Source of the DNA: Bombiscardovia asteroides_K
GTDB lineage: Bacteria; Actinomycetota; Actinomycetes; Actinomycetales; Bifidobacteriaceae
Length of the DNA: 64,000 bases
Direction of reading: 5' to 3'
Assembly (NCBI RefSeq): GCF_048001765.1
Contig: NZ_CP181447.1
Coordinates: 1,674,001 to 1,738,000 of the forward strand
Position 1 is the stretch's first letter. Each line of letters begins with the position of its first letter. The notes beneath the pieces are model-generated. The model was given only the letters and a program-made list of their open reading frames with translations. It searched no databases and was not told where the DNA came from. This document shows, piece after piece, positions 15,885 to 24,672 of the stretch. The position numbers were made by a program, and so were the translations under genes.

Positions 15885-17915
15885 ATGCAAGAGAGTGGAC
15901 AAGTAGACCAGACCTATAACGATGGCCCAGCTCATACGAATGCTAACAACGGCTTCGACACCCAAGCTTTCCTGGACGGCCTGGATGCCATCTTTAACGC
16001 CGGCAAGGCCCGCGATGAGGCTGAGCCCTACCTGCAACAAGCGCTGGTGGATGCGGAGAATGCGGGCGATGATGCCGGACTGCTGACCGTACTGAACGAA
16101 ACCATGGGCTTCTACCGGTCCCAGGGTCGCCACCAGGAGAATATGTGGATGATCCAGCGCGCCATCGAACTGGCCTCACGCATGCGCATAGAGGGGTCGG
16201 AGGCCTGGACAACCACCCTGATCAATGCAGCCACAGGTCTGCGGGCAGCCAAGAAGTACGACCAGGCTGAAGACCTCTACCGGCAGGCGCTTGCCTCTGC
16301 AGGCAAAACCCTTGGGCCCAAGGACCGGAGGCTGGCGGCCCTGCACAACAACCTGTCCATGCTCTACAGCGAAACCGATCGGCCCGACCAGGCCGAGCAG
16401 GAACTGCGCCAGGCCATGGGCATCCTGGAGAATTCCAGTACTGATCCTTCCCGGGATCTGGATCTGGCCACCACACACACCAATCTGGCCCTTATGCTTA
16501 TGCAACGCAACGACAATCCGGAGACCCTTCAGGAGGCCTGGGACCAGGCTCGCACAGCCTTGGACATCTATCGAACCGGCCACCTGGAGAACAGCGCACA
16601 CTATGCCTCGGCCCTGGCAGGCTTCGCCCAGATCTGCTATATGACCGGACGATTCAGCCAGTCGGCAGACACCTACCGCAAGGCCCTGGCCATCATTGAG
16701 GATCGGTACGGCAAGGGTAGCGACTACTACCAGATCACCAAGGCCAATCTGGACCAGGCCCAGGCCACTGCTGAGAAAAACAGGGACAAGGACCAATCCA
16801 ACCAGGCCGACGCACCCGCATCCAGCCAGCCGAGTACCAGCTCAGACCGGCCACCGGCCGGGAATCACAGCAATGACAACGATCGGCACGACCTTCGCCC
16901 CGATATTCAAGGTCTGGACCTGGCCAAGGCCTACTGGGAGCAGGTGGGCCGTCCCATGCTGGAGGAACGCTACCCTCAATATCGCAGTCGGATTGCCGTG
17001 GGATTGATGGGCCATGGCTCGGACTGCTACGGCTTTGACGATGCCATATCCCGGGACCACGATTTCGGTCCGGGCTTCTGCCTGTGGCTGACCAGCGAGG
17101 ATTACCAGGCCATCGGCGACCAGCTGCAGAAGGACTATGAGGCCCTGCCTACTGAGTTCATGGGGTTCGGTTCGCGGACCGACAGCGTCAGAGCCAAGGG
17201 GGCTAATCGACGCGTGGGCGTCTTTGAAATCGGCGCCTTCTTCGAATCTCTGACCGGCTACCGGCAGGCGCCCCCGGAAGATCACCCACACGAATGGCTG
17301 CTCCTGGACGAGGCCACGCTGGCAGCAGCCACCAATGGCAAGATTTTCGCGGATCCTCTGGGACAGATGCTGGCCACCCGGCAGGGGTTCAAGGCCATGC
17401 CCGACGATGTGCGCCTCTGTCTGATCTCCCGTCGCCTGGGCATGATTGCCCAAGCGGGCCAGTATAACCTGCCGCGGAGTCTACAGCGGGGCGATGGTGC
17501 TGCGGCTATGCTGTCAATCAACGAATTCATCAAAGCCTGCGCCTCCCTGATCTTCCTGATCAACAATCCGCTTACCGTCGGGTATCTTCCCTATTACAAG
17601 TGGACCTTCGCGGCCCTTCGGCGACTGAGCGGACGAATGGCCACCAGGCTGGCCGACCTGACCGAGCAACTGGAAGACATTCTGCGCCTGGCCTCGGCTG
17701 CCTGCTACGGGGGGCAAGGCTTCGGCGAAGGCGGCAAGGGAGCCCGACCGGCCGCTGAACGCGTCAGCAAACTTGTAGAGTCAATCTGCGCCAGAATCGT
17801 AGAAGAGTTGCAAGCGGAGGGCTTAACCAACAGCCCCGAGACCTTCCTGGAGTGGCAGCGCCCCTATGTCGAGGCCCACATCTCCAGCGACGATCCGGTT
17901 CTGCACAGCATCTGA
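15885..17915 (+). CDS. TPR protein fused to a nucleotidyltransferase-fold DUF4037 domain
   Basis: Function unknown. The N-terminal 300 residues are tetratricopeptide repeats (KKYDQAEDLYRQALASAGKT, TGRFSQSADTYRKALAIIED), a protein-interaction scaffold. A Ser/Asp/Pro-rich linker follows, then a DUF4037 domain. That domain has a polymerase-beta-type nucleotidyltransferase signature: GHGSDCYGFDDAISRDHDFG, that is Gly-Ser, eleven residues, then Asp-His-Asp (codons at 17055-17063), with a later acidic residue in VGVFEIGAFF as third metal ligand. All catalytic positions look intact. The ATG at 15885 has GGAG five bases upstream and is preferred to the in-frame ATG at 15864. It is followed after 12 bp by a DUF4125 gene, a pairing I believe recurs in other Gram-positives. 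There is no signal peptide, so it should be cytoplasmic. Confidence 0.82.
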   Translation: MQESGQVDQTYNDGPAHTNANNGFDTQAFLDGLDAIFNAGKARDEAEPYLQQALVDAENAGDDAGLLTVLNETMGFYRSQGRHQENMWMIQRAIELASRMRIEGSEAWTTTLINAATGLRAAKKYDQAEDLYRQALASAGKTLGPKDRRLAALHNNLSMLYSETDRPDQAEQELRQAMGILENSSTDPSRDLDLATTHTNLALMLMQRNDNPETLQEAWDQARTALDIYRTGHLENSAHYASALAGFAQICYMTGRFSQSADTYRKALAIIEDRYGKGSDYYQITKANLDQAQATAEKNRDKDQSNQADAPASSQPSTSSDRPPAGNHSNDNDRHDLRPDIQGLDLAKAYWEQVGRPMLEERYPQYRSRIAVGLMGHGSDCYGFDDAISRDHDFGPGFCLWLTSEDYQAIGDQLQKDYEALPTEFMGFGSRTDSVRAKGANRRVGVFEIGAFFESLTGYRQAPPEDHPHEWLLLDEATLAAATNGKIFADPLGQMLATRQGFKAMPDDVRLCLISRRLGMIAQAGQYNLPRSLQRGDGAAAMLSINEFIKACASLIFLINNPLTVGYLPYYKWTFAALRRLSGRMATRLADLTEQLEDILRLASAACYGGQGFGEGGKGARPAAERVSKLVESICARIVEELQAEGLTNSPETFLEWQRPYVEAHISSDDPVLHSI

Positions 17916-17927
17916 AAGGAGCCAAAG

Positions 17928-18584
17928 ATGGCTAACGACGAGCAATGTCAGGATGAGGAATCCCTGCGCGAGCGGATCGTCCGCCACGAATGGAAGCAGT
18001 TCCAGCAGGTCAACAACGAGGGTGGTCCGGCCAACTGTCAGGGCAACTGGCCCATGTTCCACCAGATGCGCCTGAGCCAGTTTCTGACCTGGCCACATCC
18101 CCTGCTGACCAGCTATGCGGACGACCTGGATCAGGCCGACAAAGAGGGACGCAACCTGCTGACCGAGAAGTACGGGCGGATGATGGAGTCCACAGCCCCG
18201 GACCAGTACCACAACAGCATCGCCCCCTACCTGCCCAGGCTGGGTCTGGATCGCCAGGAGCAGCAGGAGCGCATCATCGACAGACAGGTGGCCTGGGCCA
18301 AGGACTTCCGCGAGCGCTACCCCCGTCTAGGTCAGGAGATGCGGGTCCTGCGCACCAGCGAGGACACGCCGGAGACCACTTCCTTCGAGACCTATCTGCG
18401 TGGCGAACTGGGCACCTACTCGGCCCGAACGCTGGATCTTTACCAGTCCATGGTGGACCAAATCGAGGCCAAGGGCGGCAATCTTACCGAGGAAACCATC
18501 TTGGCCACGGTGCAGTTGAACGGCTTTGAGACCCTGGACGAAGCCGAGCAGGCCCAGGACCGGCCACCTGAACCACAATCATGA
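17928..18584 (+). CDS. DUF4125 family protein
   Basis: A 218-residue soluble, mainly helical protein. The family signature is a conserved N-terminal block, HEWKQFQQVNNEGGPANCQG and then FHQMRLSQFLTWP. The gene starts 12 bp after the DUF4037 nucleotidyltransferase gene with an AAAGGAG site, so the two are one operon. Nothing in it suggests a known enzyme. It could be the partner or the target of the nucleotidyltransferase (inference). The C-terminal 20 residues are charged and probably disordered. Confidence 0.85.
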   Translation: MANDEQCQDEESLRERIVRHEWKQFQQVNNEGGPANCQGNWPMFHQMRLSQFLTWPHPLLTSYADDLDQADKEGRNLLTEKYGRMMESTAPDQYHNSIAPYLPRLGLDRQEQQERIIDRQVAWAKDFRERYPRLGQEMRVLRTSEDTPETTSFETYLRGELGTYSARTLDLYQSMVDQIEAKGGNLTEETILATVQLNGFETLDEAEQAQDRPPEPQS

Positions 18585-18628
18585 GGTCCATCTGACCAAC
18601 CAGTCGCGCAGTCGGGTAGAGTTGACGG

Positions 18629-20185
18629 GTGCAAAAGCTGAAACGGGCGGGCTTTACCGCCGCCTCCTTTGTGGTCATCCTGCTGATTATGCTCCTTTTG
18701 GGCCAAGCCATGACGCCGGACTGGCAGGTGGAACCCTACCGCGACCATCTGCAGGTCTCGACCCGCTCCACTGCCGTCGCCTCGAGGCTGGGTCCCACCA
18801 CCCCTGAGGGCACCCACCAAGTCAGGGAGCGGAAGATCAGCATCACTCTGGACGGCGGGGTCCGTGTCCAGGCCATCGTCAGAGAGCCAAGCGACCGTAA
18901 GGGCACTGGACCAGCCTGCCTGTTCATCCATGGCGCCGGAACGGGCAAATCCTCCGAAGTATACGGCGACCTGGCTTCAGCCATGGCCTCGGCCGGCATC
19001 ACCACCCTGGTGCCCGACAAGCGTTTGGACACCTACACCACCTTCCACCGCGACTATCAGGCCATGGCCGCCGACTATGGACGATCCCTTGACCGTCTAC
19101 GCTCCTGGCCAGGTGTGGATCCAACCAAAGTAGGCCTGTACGCCGAGTCCGAGGGCACCTGGATATCGTCCATCATGACCGCCAAGGACCCCAGCATCGC
19201 CTTCTCCATCCTGACTTCGCCCCCCGTCTACCCGGGACGACGGCAGATGGCCATGGCGGCCACCAGCTACTTGGATCTGATTGGCGCACCCAAGGGAATC
19301 CGCAACGTGATACCCCGGCTCATGGGCATGGACCTGTCCCTGCTGGGCCTGGAGTACGCCGACTTTCCCTCCCTGCCCTATTTGGATCAGCTGCGGATGC
19401 CGGTCATGGTCAACTTTGGCACCATGGATGTCTCCATGCCAGTCGAACAGGGTGCTCACGAGATCATCCGCAGGGCGCATGAAAGTGGCAACGACAACGT
19501 GACCCTGCGCTACTACCCCACCAACCATCAGATCCGCACCGGCAGTCGGCTGGCCAAGGCCGGGTTGCCCCTGGAACCCAGATATACCCATAATCTGGAA
19601 GACTGGATCAACGCTGTAGTACTGGGCACTAAAGCCGAACAATGGTCGACTCCTATGATTGCCGGCAGCCAGCCCCATCAGCTCAATCAAGTGCCCGAGC
19701 ACACGAATACAGGGTTGATACCTTCGCTGACCGCCCTGTTGACCCTGATGGCCAGTGGCCCCATTCTGCTGGCAGCCGCCCTTGTCTCTGCCCTGATTGG
19801 AGCCTTGAGCTCACATCTGCGGGATCAAGACAAAGACCGCCGACAGTCAGGTTTCAACAAAGGTCTGACCGGACGGCTCTGGTCGCTAGGTCTGCTAGCC
19901 GCAGGACTTATGACTGCCCTGCTGGCCTATGCCTTTACTGTGGTCCGCAAGGCGCTTGGCCTCATGCATCTGTCCTCGATGATGGCATCATACTGGTCCC
20001 TGTTGTCCGTTCTGTGTCTGGTATTCATCCTGCTCTTGGCGAGCACCCTGACCTCTATCTTCAACCGAGCTGACGGCAAGCCGGCTGTTGCCGGGGCTGG
20101 CCACTGGCTGACCCTGACCCTGATCCTGCTGGGGTCTCTGGCCATCCTTGGCAGCCTGATCTTCTGGAATATCCTGGTCTTTTGA
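18629..20185 (+). CDS. Membrane-anchored alpha/beta hydrolase
   Basis: A 518-residue protein with an N-terminal transmembrane segment (about residues 8-26), an extracytoplasmic alpha/beta-hydrolase domain and three C-terminal membrane helices. LFIHGAGTGKSSE is the oxyanion-hole region. The nucleophile elbow is YAESEGT, in which the first Gly of GxSxG is Ala; FGTMDVSMP and YYPTNHQIR supply likely Asp and His. The GTG at 18629 lacks a strong ribosome site and starts 45 bp after the DUF4125 gene, so co-transcription is possible. The last 198 bp overlap the 3' end of a convergent gene. The substrate is unknown; an esterase or peptidase role at the cell surface is a guess from the fold. Confidence 0.8.
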   Translation: MQKLKRAGFTAASFVVILLIMLLLGQAMTPDWQVEPYRDHLQVSTRSTAVASRLGPTTPEGTHQVRERKISITLDGGVRVQAIVREPSDRKGTGPACLFIHGAGTGKSSEVYGDLASAMASAGITTLVPDKRLDTYTTFHRDYQAMAADYGRSLDRLRSWPGVDPTKVGLYAESEGTWISSIMTAKDPSIAFSILTSPPVYPGRRQMAMAATSYLDLIGAPKGIRNVIPRLMGMDLSLLGLEYADFPSLPYLDQLRMPVMVNFGTMDVSMPVEQGAHEIIRRAHESGNDNVTLRYYPTNHQIRTGSRLAKAGLPLEPRYTHNLEDWINAVVLGTKAEQWSTPMIAGSQPHQLNQVPEHTNTGLIPSLTALLTLMASGPILLAAALVSALIGALSSHLRDQDKDRRQSGFNKGLTGRLWSLGLLAAGLMTALLAYAFTVVRKALGLMHLSSMMASYWSLLSVLCLVFILLLASTLTSIFNRADGKPAVAGAGHWLTLTLILLGSLAILGSLIFWNILVF

Positions 20186-20539
20186 GACAGAGCGGGTGCG
20201 CCTTGCCGATGCCAGCCAGGCTAATACAGACGCGCCAATCAGCACTACGCCCAGGCCGGCAAAAATCAATGGAATAACCCGCTGCCAGGGTACGACTATG
20301 GTCAGATCCGTACCGTAACGCAGAAAGACCAATCCTAGAGCCAACATGGTCAGAGCCAAAAGTCCAACCAGGGCGCCAAAAATGATGGTAGGCAGGCTGG
20401 GCCCGCTAGGACGGACCGGCTCCGGCGGCTGCATCCGAACCTGGTAAATCGGGGGTGTGGATTCAACCGGCACGGCCTTGGTGATGCGTTCCTGACGATC
20501 CATCGGCTGGTCTCCTTCTGGTTGCTGCGTATCAGTCAT
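19988..20539 (-). CDS. Small two-helix membrane protein, 3' end antisense to the hydrolase gene
   Basis: A 183-residue protein of unknown function. Two transmembrane helices (IIFGALVGLLALTMLALGLV and PLIFAGLGVVLIGASVLAWL) lie near residues 50-115. A low-complexity Gln/Asp tail follows, which is encoded on the strand opposite the hydrolase. The ATG at 20539 overlaps the upstream PspC gene's stop by 8 bases, so they are co-translated. The tail of 66 residues has no earlier stop. It is probably unconstrained sequence read antisense to the hydrolase's last membrane helix. A role with the PspC protein in envelope stress is inferred from position only. Confidence 0.72.
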   Translation of the reverse strand: MTDTQQPEGDQPMDRQERITKAVPVESTPPIYQVRMQPPEPVRPSGPSLPTIIFGALVGLLALTMLALGLVFLRYGTDLTIVVPWQRVIPLIFAGLGVVLIGASVLAWLASARRTRSVSKDQDIPEDQAAKDGQRPQQDQGQGQPVASPGNSRLAVSSVEDRGQGARQEQDEYQTQNGQQGPV

Positions 20540-22436
20540 CTTCCTGATCCTCCCCAAACTGCCATGGATTGTAGCTGTAATCCCAATAATCATTGATCAA
20601 GCCGCTGTAGAGCTGCGCCCGCCTCGGCTGGGTAGCACTCCCCTGGGCTTGCACGGTGACCCGTGCACCGGCCATGAGATTGGCTTCGACGATCAATTCG
20701 GGCTCGTCGGGCATATGCCACTGATCCTCCTTGGATGCTCGCAGGGCTTCCTCCCAATCGCGTCGTTCAGCTGATGACGACGTATTGCCCCACCACATCC
20801 AGTTTCCTTGTCCCGTCTCGGTTATCCAGTCAGCCGCCCCTGATCCCAAGACCCTGTAGAGGTCGGCGTGTTCCCTATAGGACAAACTGCATCCCTTAGG
20901 TATGAGCAGGCGAACGTCAGCATAGGCCACAGCCAGGCGGACGGTGCCCGTCGGGCAGCCTGAGACTGTACTCACCGCATCATCCATAATCTGAACACGA
21001 TGGGTGCCGTGTTTCTGCTCATAATCAGTCAGGTCAATGACGGCACTTCCCTGATCGTACTGGTCTCCGACCAGCTTGATACCGCGGCGATAACGCCTCA
21101 TGTCTGAACTGTCCGCCCCCAACAAACGCCCATGGTTATTGCCGTTAACCTGAACTGTGGCGTAGTCGGCCAAGACCCTGCGGTTCTGGGTTTGCTCAAT
21201 GCCTGGTATGGCCGAACCGGTAGCCAGAATCAGGACAACCAGGCAGGCCAGCAAGGCAATGGGGGTCAATCCTCCTGACCTGCGGCCCATCAAGCCCAGG
21301 ATCAGTATGACCACGCCAAGTGCCAACGTGACACTTCCAGCCCATATCAGAGCATAGGTCAAGGCCGCATTCAATCCGCGATAGGGGTTCGTGGCCATCC
21401 ACCAGACCCCTGCTCCGGAGACCAGAATCAGTCCTGACAGAAGACTGACCAGCACAGGTCCAGCGGGGCGACGTCGCAGCCGTGGCGGAACCGACGGAGC
21501 CTTAGGGGCTATTCCCGGCCCTGTCGAGAATGACCCGGCTGTGCCATAGCCCGGCCAGGCACTGAATCCATATGACTGATTCATGTTCCCAGCAGTTTCT
21601 GCAGGGCCTTCTGCGCCTGTCCAACCTCCGGGAACTGCACCAGCGATGGGATTGCCCCCATCTTGCGTATTATTCGAATCGCTGCCAGCGTTGGCCGAAT
21701 CCTCTGTCTCAGAGATGGGTCCAAGAGAGGTTACCTCCCCTTGTTGTCCCAAAGTTCCATACGAATCGGAATGCTCCGGCTGGTCCTTGAATCCTTCCGA
21801 GCTCGCATTACTTGCTGTCTGTGTATTGCTTCGCGTCCCTGTGTAATCCTGGTATCCCTCATACCCTGAAAAGCTCGGATATTCAGGCTGATTCGAATAC
21901 CATTGCGAACCTGCGCCACTCGGCCGTTCCGAATACTGCGGTCCCATCACCCAAGGATCGCCCGAAACCGACCTGCCGGCATCCGGCCCAGCCCAGTACC
22001 CTCTTTGGTACTCCAAGGCCTTGTTGCGGCTCCACCGGATAAGAAGATACAGGATCAACGCACCCAAAGCCAGGGAAAAGATTCCGACTCCAGGAATCAG
22101 GATTGCCAGCAGCCAATAAATGATGATGCCCACCATGGAAGCATGCCAAATCCCGTGAATCAACTCCTGGGCAATGATGACCCCACGCCTGTCCGGCAAG
22201 ACGAACCAGGCAAAACCGTAGAAGGCGGCACCGGTGCCGAAGAGAAAGACCGCCAAAATCATCAGCGCTCTGACCAGGGTCACGCTCCAGCCCAGTCGAC
22301 GGGCCAGAGCTACGCAGACGCCGCCGATCCATCCCTGGTCGCGAATCAGATAGGACTCCCTGCAGGCGCGGAAGAACCTATCGGACTTCCGCTGCCAGCC
22401 GTCATCAGGGCCATTGCCGTTCATCTCACCATTCAT
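20532..22436 (-). CDS. PspC-domain membrane protein with LiaF-like C-terminus
   Basis: A 634-residue envelope protein. The N-terminal PspC domain (residues about 20-85, RDQGWIGGVCVALARRLGWS) is followed by membrane helices. Next comes a long Ser/Gln/Tyr/Gly-rich linker, four more helices around residues 325-415, and a beta-rich C-terminal domain resembling LiaF/DUF4097-type domains (GTVRLAVAYADVRLLIPKGC). Proteins of this kind sense or dampen envelope stress in Gram-positives. It is divergent from a histidine kinase that also starts with a PspC domain, and the next gene in its own direction overlaps it by 8 bp. The 113-bp gap to the kinase must hold both promoters. The LiaF match is by eye and is tentative. 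Confidence 0.82.
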   Translation of the reverse strand: MNGEMNGNGPDDGWQRKSDRFFRACRESYLIRDQGWIGGVCVALARRLGWSVTLVRALMILAVFLFGTGAAFYGFAWFVLPDRRGVIIAQELIHGIWHASMVGIIIYWLLAILIPGVGIFSLALGALILYLLIRWSRNKALEYQRGYWAGPDAGRSVSGDPWVMGPQYSERPSGAGSQWYSNQPEYPSFSGYEGYQDYTGTRSNTQTASNASSEGFKDQPEHSDSYGTLGQQGEVTSLGPISETEDSANAGSDSNNTQDGGNPIAGAVPGGWTGAEGPAETAGNMNQSYGFSAWPGYGTAGSFSTGPGIAPKAPSVPPRLRRRPAGPVLVSLLSGLILVSGAGVWWMATNPYRGLNAALTYALIWAGSVTLALGVVILILGLMGRRSGGLTPIALLACLVVLILATGSAIPGIEQTQNRRVLADYATVQVNGNNHGRLLGADSSDMRRYRRGIKLVGDQYDQGSAVIDLTDYEQKHGTHRVQIMDDAVSTVSGCPTGTVRLAVAYADVRLLIPKGCSLSYREHADLYRVLGSGAADWITETGQGNWMWWGNTSSSAERRDWEEALRASKEDQWHMPDEPELIVEANLMAGARVTVQAQGSATQPRRAQLYSGLINDYWDYSYNPWQFGEDQEDD

Positions 22437-22549
22437 GTCTTCATTACAACACCCAGCGAGCGTGAATCTTATGGGGGAACACCCTGATTCAACCCTGATT
22501 TCTTTCCCTTATTGCCTTATCGGCACCGTCCGAAAACGATAATGGAAGC

Positions 22550-23863
22550 ATGAACGCACCCATGCAGGAACAGCAAACGCTGAAGGAACCGCCTCCTCTG
22601 CACCCTGCGCGCATGCCCCTGATGAGGCCCCACAAGGGCAGGATCCTGTGCGGCGTCTGCAAGGGCGTCAGTTTGCACCTGGGTATTCCCGTCTTCTGGA
22701 TACGCCTGGTCATGGTTCTCCTGGCTCCCAAAATGATCACCTGCGTGGTCTACTGCTTTCTTTGGTTGATACTTCCCCAGGGCGATCCCACACAGGCAGT
22801 CCAACCGAATGACCCGCGGTCAGCCCCGCTGGCGCCCAGCATCCTTACTGGGCAACCAGGTCAGAAGGAGGATCGCAGCATCACCCCCGGGCGGGTAACC
22901 AGACTGCTGGCAGGCCTGGGCATCATCCTCCTGCTGACTGCGGTCATTCTGCTCAACAGCGGTATGCGCCCCGCCTTTGTCGTCCCCTGCCTGCTTTTCT
23001 GCGCCGGACTGGTCCTGGCCTGGCTGAGGCCGGAGAACCAAGGAACCGGCTATCACCTGCCGGCCCTGATAGGAAGCCTGGCCCTGATCCTGTCGGCTGC
23101 GGTAATCTTCCTGCTGTCCACCCAGGAATTGCATTGGGCCCTGACCCTGATAGTCCTGGCCGGCCTGCTTCTTGTAGGCGTAACCGCGGTGGTTGTGCCC
23201 TGGGTCGGCTCAATCATTAGCCAGCTGGGCGATGAACGCGCCATGAAGGAACGCGAGGAGGAGCGGGCCGATATGGCAGCCCATCTGCACGATGGCGTTC
23301 TGCAGACCCTGGCCCTGATTCAGCTGCATGCCGACGACCCGCATACCGTCTTCACCCTGGCCCGATCCCAGGAGCGAGATCTGCGCAACTGGCTCTACCA
23401 GGAACGCACCCCCTCAGACCGCTCAGTCAGCACCGGGCTGAGCCAGATAGCCGCACAGGTGGAGGACGAATCCGGCAAGCCAATCGAGGTGGTCACCGTG
23501 GGCGACGCCATGCCCTGCGCCCAGACCGATGCCTTGCTCAACGCGGCCCGGCAGGCCCTGGTCAATGCCGTCACCCACGGTGGTGAACCCATCTCCGTAT
23601 ATTGCGAGGCCCGCAGGAATCAGGTTGAGGTCTACGTGCGCGACCACGGTTCGGGCTTTGATATGGATGCGATTCCAGCTGACCGTCTGGGAATACGCGA
23701 GTCCATCATCGGCCGGATTCGGCGACGTGGGGGCAGGGTCGAAATCGTCTCCCGCCCTGATTGGGGCACCGAGGTCAGGATGCACATGCCGCTGTCCGAG
23801 GCCAGCCAGCATCAGGAGGGCAAGGTTGGTCAGGCCGAAAAAGGGACTGATGCCCAGCAATGA
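22550..23863 (+). CDS. PspC-domain sensor histidine kinase
   Basis: A 437-residue membrane kinase that should phosphorylate the response regulator encoded 99 bp downstream. Residues about 25-80 form a PspC domain (KGRILCGVCKGVSLHLGI). About four further helices follow, then a HisKA_3 dimerisation region with the phospho-accepting His in MAAHLHDGVLQTLALI. The HATPase domain has LVNAVTHGG as N-box and RDHGSGFDMD as the G1-like box. The PspC fusion and the divergent PspC/LiaF-like gene indicate an envelope-stress system of the LiaRS/VraSR kind (inference). The ATG at 22550 follows GGAAGC. Confidence 0.93.
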   Translation: MNAPMQEQQTLKEPPPLHPARMPLMRPHKGRILCGVCKGVSLHLGIPVFWIRLVMVLLAPKMITCVVYCFLWLILPQGDPTQAVQPNDPRSAPLAPSILTGQPGQKEDRSITPGRVTRLLAGLGIILLLTAVILLNSGMRPAFVVPCLLFCAGLVLAWLRPENQGTGYHLPALIGSLALILSAAVIFLLSTQELHWALTLIVLAGLLLVGVTAVVVPWVGSIISQLGDERAMKEREEERADMAAHLHDGVLQTLALIQLHADDPHTVFTLARSQERDLRNWLYQERTPSDRSVSTGLSQIAAQVEDESGKPIEVVTVGDAMPCAQTDALLNAARQALVNAVTHGGEPISVYCEARRNQVEVYVRDHGSGFDMDAIPADRLGIRESIIGRIRRRGGRVEIVSRPDWGTEVRMHMPLSEASQHQEGKVGQAEKGTDAQQ

Positions 23864-23962
23864 TAGGATGCATGGTGAACCATTCATTCACAGACGCGTG
23901 CCGGTCCGATCCCATCCACACTTGAGGACCCCGCGTCGGGAAAGGCGGGCTGAACCACGCCC

Positions 23963-24664
23963 ATGACCACGACTGCAGCAGAGCCCCATCAAGCCCAGGA
24001 TGGGTCCGCAAACATTCGCGTAGCCGTCGTCGACGACCATGAGATGTTCCGCACCGGCGTCATCACTACCCTGCAGCCGCATTTTCACATCGTGGGTCAG
24101 GCGGCAGACGTGGAGTCCTCCATCCTCATGGTCGCGCAGACCCGTCCCGACGTGGTTCTGCTGGATGTGCACGTGCCCGGCGGCCAGGGCGGCGGGGGCG
24201 CCGAAATTCTGAGCCGTTCCCATCCCCTCTCCCCCCAGTCGGTCTTTCTGGCCCTTTCCGTATCCGACTCGCCCAGGGACGTGGGTTCGGTCATCCGCGC
24301 CGGAGCCCGTGGTTACGTGACCAAGACCATCTCTGCCAAGGACCTGGTCTCTTCAATACGCCAGGTACACGAAGGATACGCCGTCTTCTCCCCCAAGCTG
24401 GCCGGATTCGTACTCTCCGCCTTCCAGGAGGACGAGGCCACAGATGCCGGCCTGACAGAAGACGACGAACTGGATCGGCTCTCCGCGCGCGAGCAGGAGG
24501 TCATGCGCCTGATCGCCCGAGGCTACACCTACCGCGAGGTGGCCTCCGAGCTGTTCATCTCCATCAAGACGGTTGAGACCCACGTCTCCAACGTCCTGCG
24601 CAAACTCCAGCTGTCCAACCGGACCGAACTGACCCGCTGGGCCGCAGACCGCCGCATCGTCTGA
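23963..24664 (+). CDS. NarL/LuxR-type response regulator
   Basis: A 233-residue regulator. The receiver has the acidic pair in VAVVDDHEMFRTGV, the phospho-acceptor Asp in VVLLDVHVPGG, and Lys in GYVTKTIS. The C-terminal LuxR-type helix-turn-helix is LSAREQEVMRLIARGYTYRE and then SIKTVETHVSNVLRKL. It follows the PspC-histidine kinase in the same direction, so the pair is a complete two-component system. Likely targets are its own operon and the divergent PspC gene, but no repeated binding site was recognised. Confidence 0.95.
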   Translation: MTTTAAEPHQAQDGSANIRVAVVDDHEMFRTGVITTLQPHFHIVGQAADVESSILMVAQTRPDVVLLDVHVPGGQGGGGAEILSRSHPLSPQSVFLALSVSDSPRDVGSVIRAGARGYVTKTISAKDLVSSIRQVHEGYAVFSPKLAGFVLSAFQEDEATDAGLTEDDELDRLSAREQEVMRLIARGYTYREVASELFISIKTVETHVSNVLRKLQLSNRTELTRWAADRRIV

Positions 24665-24672
24665 AAGTCCGC

